From assembly GCF_022870865.1 (NCBI RefSeq), contig NZ_CP091508.1:1178001-1242000 (forward strand): a stretch of DNA of 64,000 bases. Direction: 5' to 3'. Under the pieces are notes generated by a model. That model made no database searches and had not been told where the DNA came from. It saw only the letters and a program-made list of their open reading frames with translations. Made by a program: the position numbers and the translations under genes. Positions 60,635 through 64,000 of the stretch are shown one piece after another. This stretch comes from Uruburuella testudinis. GTDB lineage: Bacteria; Pseudomonadota; Gammaproteobacteria; Burkholderiales; Neisseriaceae. Numbering within the stretch: position 1 is the stretch's first letter; every line of letters begins with the position of its first letter.

Positions 60635-61705
60635 ATGTATCAAAAGAAAGTGCGCGGTATCAGGCCGTGGATGTTTGGCGTGGCGGTGCTGGCGGTGGTG
60701 GTGTGGCTGTTTTATGCGCTGGGCAATATTCTGACACCGTTTATTGTGGCGGCGGTATTGGCTTATATTCTGAACCCGTTGGTGGAAAAGCTGCGCGATA
60801 AAGGAATGAAGCGCGGCTTGGCTTCGATGCTGGTGATGATATTCTCACTGATTGTTTTGTTGGCGTTGGTGCTGATTATTGTGCCGATGCTGATTAATCA
60901 GTTTAATAATATGGTAACGCGCCTGCCGCAAATGATTAATTTTGTGCAGCATGTGCTGTTGCCTTGGGTGAATCAGTTTACCAATGAGCGGGTGGCGCTG
61001 GATACGGGCTCTATCATGGCATGGCTGCAATCGCATGCCGGCTCGCTGAATGCAGCGGTGCAGAAATTCGCGCCTACGCTGATGCGGCAAAGCAGCACTT
61101 TGGTGATCGGGGTGACGAATTTTCTGCTGCTGCCGTTTCTGCTGTATTATTTTTTGCTGGATTGGCAGCGTTGGTCGCACGGCATCCGTGCGCTGGTGCC
61201 GCGCCGTTATATCGATACCTACACCCGCATCAGTGGCAATATGGATAAGGTGTTGGGCGAATTTTTGCGCGGGCAGCTCACGGTGATGCTGGTGATGGGG
61301 CTGATTTACGGCGTGGGGCTGATGCTGACCGGGCTGGATTCGGGTTTTGCCATCGGTATGATTGCGGGAATTTTGGTGTTTGTGCCTTATCTGGGGGCGT
61401 TTACCGGCTTGTTGCTGGCTACATTGGCGGCTTTGCTGCAATTCGGCTCGTGGCAGGGTTTGCTGATGGTGTGGGGAGTGTTTGCCGTCGGCCAGTTTAT
61501 CGAAAGCTTTTTTATCACGCCGCAAATTGTGGGAGACCGGATTGGTTTGTCGCCGTTTTGGGTGATTTTTTCGTTGTTGGCGTTTGGCCAGCTGATGGGC
61601 TTTGTGGGCATGCTGATCGGCTTGCCTTTGGCGGCGGTAACGCTGGTGTTGTTGCGTGAAGGGGCGGATGTTTATTTTAAAAGCCGTTTTTACCGGCATC
61701 AATAA
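60635..61705 (+). CDS. AI-2E family transporter (PerM-like permease)
   Basis: Encodes 356 residues from the ATG at 60635 (MYQKKVRGIRPWMFG) with an AAAGGA site. About seven to eight helices are visible; typical family stretches are FIVAAVLAYILNPLVEKL, LLLPFLLYYFLLDWQRW, GEFLRGQLTVMLVMGLIYGVGL and ESFFITPQIVGDRIGLSPFWVIFSLLAFG near the end. The family (formerly PerM/YhhT) includes transporters of the AI-2 signal and of other small solutes; which applies here is unknown. The long frame upstream has no plausible coding. An uptake-sequence hairpin follows. Confidence 0.9.
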   Translation: MYQKKVRGIRPWMFGVAVLAVVVWLFYALGNILTPFIVAAVLAYILNPLVEKLRDKGMKRGLASMLVMIFSLIVLLALVLIIVPMLINQFNNMVTRLPQMINFVQHVLLPWVNQFTNERVALDTGSIMAWLQSHAGSLNAAVQKFAPTLMRQSSTLVIGVTNFLLLPFLLYYFLLDWQRWSHGIRALVPRRYIDTYTRISGNMDKVLGEFLRGQLTVMLVMGLIYGVGLMLTGLDSGFAIGMIAGILVFVPYLGAFTGLLLATLAALLQFGSWQGLLMVWGVFAVGQFIESFFITPQIVGDRIGLSPFWVIFSLLAFGQLMGFVGMLIGLPLAAVTLVLLREGADVYFKSRFYRHQ

Positions 61706-61750
61706 ACGCTGCAATCTTCAATGGCAGTAGTATCGGAATATGTTGTTTAT

Positions 61751-61784
61751 CAGGCCGTCTGAAAATATTTTCAGACGGCCTTTG
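61751..61784 (+). terminator. Uptake-sequence hairpin after the AI-2E-type gene
   Basis: CAGGCCGTCTGAAAATA and TTTTCAGACGGCCTTTG pair with almost no loop, about 45 bp past the stop. Confidence 0.65.
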
Positions 61785-61797
61785 TTGATTGCATTAT

Positions 61798-61899
61798 ATC
61801 TATTCATAAAAGTAAGCGAGCAAGGCGGCGAGCGGAAGACAGTAAAACAGTACGATGAGGCAGGTCGACGCCGTGAGATTATTTTTGTGAATGGGTATG
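61798..61899. repeat. ATTCACAAAA-type intergenic repeat, best copy
   Basis: Begins ATCTATTCATAAAAGTAAGC and ends TTATTTTTGTGAATGGGTAT. The core GAGCAAGGCGGCGAGC-GAAGACAGTA-AACAGTACGATGAGGCAGG-TCGACGCCGT resembles the core of a well-known neisserial intergenic repeat that is normally bordered by other ends. Confidence 0.8.
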
Positions 61900-62063
61900 A
61901 CGCAAAACAATAAATTTCAAATCGTGCGAGGCTGTGCCGCATACCTTACATCAACGTGTATTATTTTTATATATTTGAACAGCATGCGGCGGAAAGCAGG
62001 GTAGCGCCCCGTAAGGTTGTTTGCCGAGCAGCGATTGAAAAACTGATCAAAGATGAGCCGCCG

Positions 62064-63095
62064 TTATTTTTCGACCGGCAGCCCGAAATGCCGATAGCTG
62101 CGTTCGGTAGCCATGCGGCCGCGCGGGGTGCGTTGCAGAAAACCTTGCTGAATCAGATAAGGTTCGATAACGTCTTCGATGGTGTCGGTGGATTCGCCGA
62201 TGGCTGCGGCCACGTTTTCCAGGCCGACGGGGCCGCCGCTGAATTTGTATAAAATCGCTTCCAGAAACTTGCGGTCCATCACATCCAGCCCGGCTGCATC
62301 CACATCCAGCATCGAAAGGGCAGCATCGGCGGTTTCAGCGTTAATCACGCCGCTGTGTTTCACTTCGGCGTAATCGCGCACGCGGCGCAGCAGGCGGTTG
62401 GCAATGCGGGGGGTGCCGCGGCTGCGTTTGGCTACTTCCATTGCGCCTTCGCCGCCCATATTCAGTTGCAGCAGTTGTGCCGAACGGGTGACGATGGTGG
62501 CCAGATCGGCATGTTCGTAAAATTCCAGCCGCGAAACTATGCCGAAGCGGTCGCGCAGCGGATTGGTAAGCATGCCGGCGCGGGTGGTGGCGCCTACGAG
62601 GGTAAACGGCGGCAGGTCGATTTTGACCGAACGGGCGGCGGGGCCTTCGCCGATCATGATGTCGAGCTGGTAGTCTTCCAGCGCGGGATAGAGAATTTCT
62701 TCTACCACGGGGCTGAGGCGGTGGATTTCGTCGATAAACAACACATCGTGCGGTTCGAGATTGGTCAGCAGGGCGGCCAGGTCGCCGGCGCGTTCGAGCA
62801 CGGGGCCGCTGGTTTGGCGCAGGTTAACGCCCAATTCTTTGGCGATGATGTGCGCCAGTGTGGTTTTGCCCAAACCGGGCGGGCCGAACAGCAGCGTGTG
62901 GTCGAGCGCTTCGCCGCGCTTTTTGGCCGCTTCGATAAAAATGGCCAATTGCTCTTTGGCTTTGGCCTGGCCGATATAGTCGGCCAGCGTTTTCGGGCGC
63001 AGGGCGCGCTCAAGCAGCTCTTCTTGCGAAGAGATGTTTTGGGCGCTGATGATGCGTTGTGGTGCGGCGGCGGTAAGGTTGTCGGTTTGCAGCAT
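62064..63095 (-). CDS. ruvB: Holliday junction DNA helicase RuvB
   Basis: Encodes 343 residues. With RuvA it drives branch migration of Holliday junctions during recombination repair. Motifs: [19 protein letters not shown], Walker [19 protein letters not shown] (about 60-78), Walker [40 protein letters not shown] (sensor 1) and a C-terminal winged helix with [16 protein letters not shown]. The start at 63095 ([15 protein letters not shown]) matches relatives; the in-frame upstream codons are not convincing. Neither ruvA nor ruvC is adjacent. Confidence 0.96.
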   Translation of the reverse strand: MLQTDNLTAAAPQRIISAQNISSQEELLERALRPKTLADYIGQAKAKEQLAIFIEAAKKRGEALDHTLLFGPPGLGKTTLAHIIAKELGVNLRQTSGPVLERAGDLAALLTNLEPHDVLFIDEIHRLSPVVEEILYPALEDYQLDIMIGEGPAARSVKIDLPPFTLVGATTRAGMLTNPLRDRFGIVSRLEFYEHADLATIVTRSAQLLQLNMGGEGAMEVAKRSRGTPRIANRLLRRVRDYAEVKHSGVINAETADAALSMLDVDAAGLDVMDRKFLEAILYKFSGGPVGLENVAAAIGESTDTIEDVIEPYLIQQGFLQRTPRGRMATERSYRHFGLPVEK

Positions 63096-63517
63096 GGGTG
63101 TCGGCTTGAGGAAAAGGGCAGTAAGAATGATACCTGAAATTGCCCGGCTTGGCTTGTGATACCCGTCCACAAAAATAAGCCATAGGGGGATGAAGAAAAC
63201 ACCCTAAGGGCAAGTGGATAAGGTAAATTAATTTGGTCGGGTTGTTTTTCGAATAAGTTGTAGTAGCCGTTTTTTAAACGGGCTATCAAACCCTCAGGCC
63301 GTCTGAAAACAGAAAACGGTTTCAGACGGCCTAGGGTGTCATGACAATTCATATATCATCATCTTTTTTGCGCTAAAAGCACATCTGCTGTGTTAAAAAT
63401 CCTCGCAAGATGTCCATCTTGCTGCGTTTTTTGCCTTGTATCTGTACTTTTATCACAAAAAATCTGAATCATTCTGAATGGTTAGGACACCCTAGACTTT
63501 CCGGCAGTTTCCCGGAA
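63096..63517. other. Intergenic region with MITE copy I
   Basis: A partial ATTCACAAAA-type end near 63162-63180, an uptake-sequence pair at 63295-63332 and the full MITE copy at 63331-63495. No gene. Confidence 0.65.
63331..63495. mobile_element. MITE-like element, full copy I
   Basis: 165 bp from CTAGGGTGTCATGACAATTC to GAATGGTTAGGACACCCTAG, abutting an uptake sequence on the left. Confidence 0.8.
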
Positions 63518-63826
63518 TCATCGGGCACGCATCTGCCGCCACATTTGGTAATCGCGCAGCGGCGGCACGGGCGGGTTGAGGCAGTGCGGGCATACGCCGG
63601 TAATGTCTTCATCATCTTCTTCGATGTGCAGCGCGTTGGGGTCGAATTTGGCTTGCTGCATCACGGCCTGTGTCAGTGCTTGCGCCTGCACGACGTCGAA
63701 TTCGAAAGTAGCGAGAATTTCGGCCAGCAAATCGTGTTCGGCGCGGCTGAATTGCCGGCTGTGGGTTTCAATCATGCGGATATAGTCGGCATTGCGGATT
63801 TTAAGCGTGAGCAGCTGGGCGTGCAT
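63518..63826 (-). CDS. Hypothetical small protein with a CxxC motif
   Basis: Encodes 102 residues (MHAQLLTLKIRNADYIRMIE). Mostly helical and acidic, ending with VCPHCLNPPVPPLRDYQMWRQ and a basic tip. The CPHC pair could bind zinc or be redox active. I do not recognise the family. Its codon usage and GC content match neighbouring core genes, so it is probably real. It ends a few bases from the MITE copy I, and an uptake sequence lies just before its start. Confidence 0.7.
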   Translation of the reverse strand: MHAQLLTLKIRNADYIRMIETHSRQFSRAEHDLLAEILATFEFDVVQAQALTQAVMQQAKFDPNALHIEEDDEDITGVCPHCLNPPVPPLRDYQMWRQMRAR

Positions 63827-64000
63827 GGAAGTGGCCGTCTGAAAAAACTGGTGTGATTATAGCGTAAAACAGGCGGATTCGGGGCGGTAGCGGCGGTTGT
63901 TCCAATTTGTGAAGGCAAAAAAAAGGTGTGGTACGAAACCACACCCAAACACACACACATCAAGAGGAAAGAGATAACGGTAAATCAATTTTTCGGGCTG
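63827..64000. other. Right edge of the window
   Basis: An uptake sequence near 63833-63844 and a terminator for a minus-strand gene beyond the edge. No coding region is visible inside the window. Confidence 0.5.
63917..63945 (-). terminator. Intrinsic terminator of a gene beyond the right edge
   Basis: GGTGTGGT and ACCACACC (63925-63932, 63938-63945) flank a 5-base loop. On the minus strand the stem is followed by a run of T (63924-63917). Confidence 0.8.

Larger units (their letters stand above)
61706..62063. other. Intergenic region after the AI-2E-type gene
   Basis: Uptake-sequence hairpin at 61751-61784, then the ATTCACAAAA-type repeat at 61798-61899 and a short AT-rich stretch. No gene. 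Confidence 0.65.

Overview
The window looks like chromosome from a member of the genus Neisseria outside the meningococcus/gonococcus group. The 12-mer DNA uptake sequence AGGCCGTCTGAA (AG dialect; the AT form is rare here) occurs dozens of times, often as inverted pairs just after genes. The type IV pilus cluster dnaB-pilH-pilI-pilJ-pilK-pilX has the order known from Neisseria. Gene content is mostly core and looks vertically inherited: amino-acid synthesis (ilvE, hisG, hisD, aroC), bioA, purM, smc, dnaB, ruvB, sodB, proQ, gloB, queH and one tRNA-Leu(CAA).

Layout. 1-6.2 kb: minus-strand housekeeping genes (MliC-like lipoprotein, CHCC zinc-finger protein, ilvE, hisD, a PIN/NYN-like protein, hisG, an SCO protein). 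6.4-9.2 kb: tRNA-Leu, azlCD with a decayed Lrp-type regulator beside it, and radC. 9.2-13 kb: bioA, a Nudix hydrolase, gloB. 13-20 kb: a three-unit non-coding repeat, an mnmC-type gene carrying an in-frame mobile-element insertion, an AsmA-like gene, a degenerate DAHP-synthase-like gene. 19-28 kb: queH, a class V aminotransferase, a DsbA-like/MBL-like pair, purM, smc. 29-40.7 kb: an OmpA-family lipoprotein and a 3,572-residue repetitive type-I-secreted adhesin, the most striking locus. 41-48 kb: rubredoxin, an acyl-CoA dehydrogenase with an AhpD-like partner, aroC, proQ, an acetyltransferase, a frameshifted ubiH-like gene. 48-54 kb: sodB, dnaB and the minor pilin operon. 54-64 kb: a membrane protein, an SbmA/YddA-like ABC transporter divergent from a TonB-dependent receptor, an AI-2E-type permease, ruvB and a small hypothetical gene.

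The adhesin has an N-terminal module with a hydrophobic stretch, 29 tandem bacterial Ig-like units of about 93 residues, a cadherin/VCBS-like region, a von Willebrand A domain set between RTX motifs, and a C-terminal secretion region. Eleven units carry a perfect 10-base uptake-sequence core at the same codon position, and units 19-22 are repeated as units 23-26 (period 1,116 bp). No type I secretion genes are in the window, so its exporter must be elsewhere.

A second theme is small repeats. A roughly 166-bp MITE-like element with CTAG-flanked terminal inverted repeats occurs in five full copies and several remnants. One copy lies in frame inside mnmC; the boundaries of two others form the stop codons of smc and the ABC transporter gene. 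At least three other intergenic repeat families are present. Coordinates come from reading the sequence; product names rest on recognised motifs and family knowledge, with no database search.
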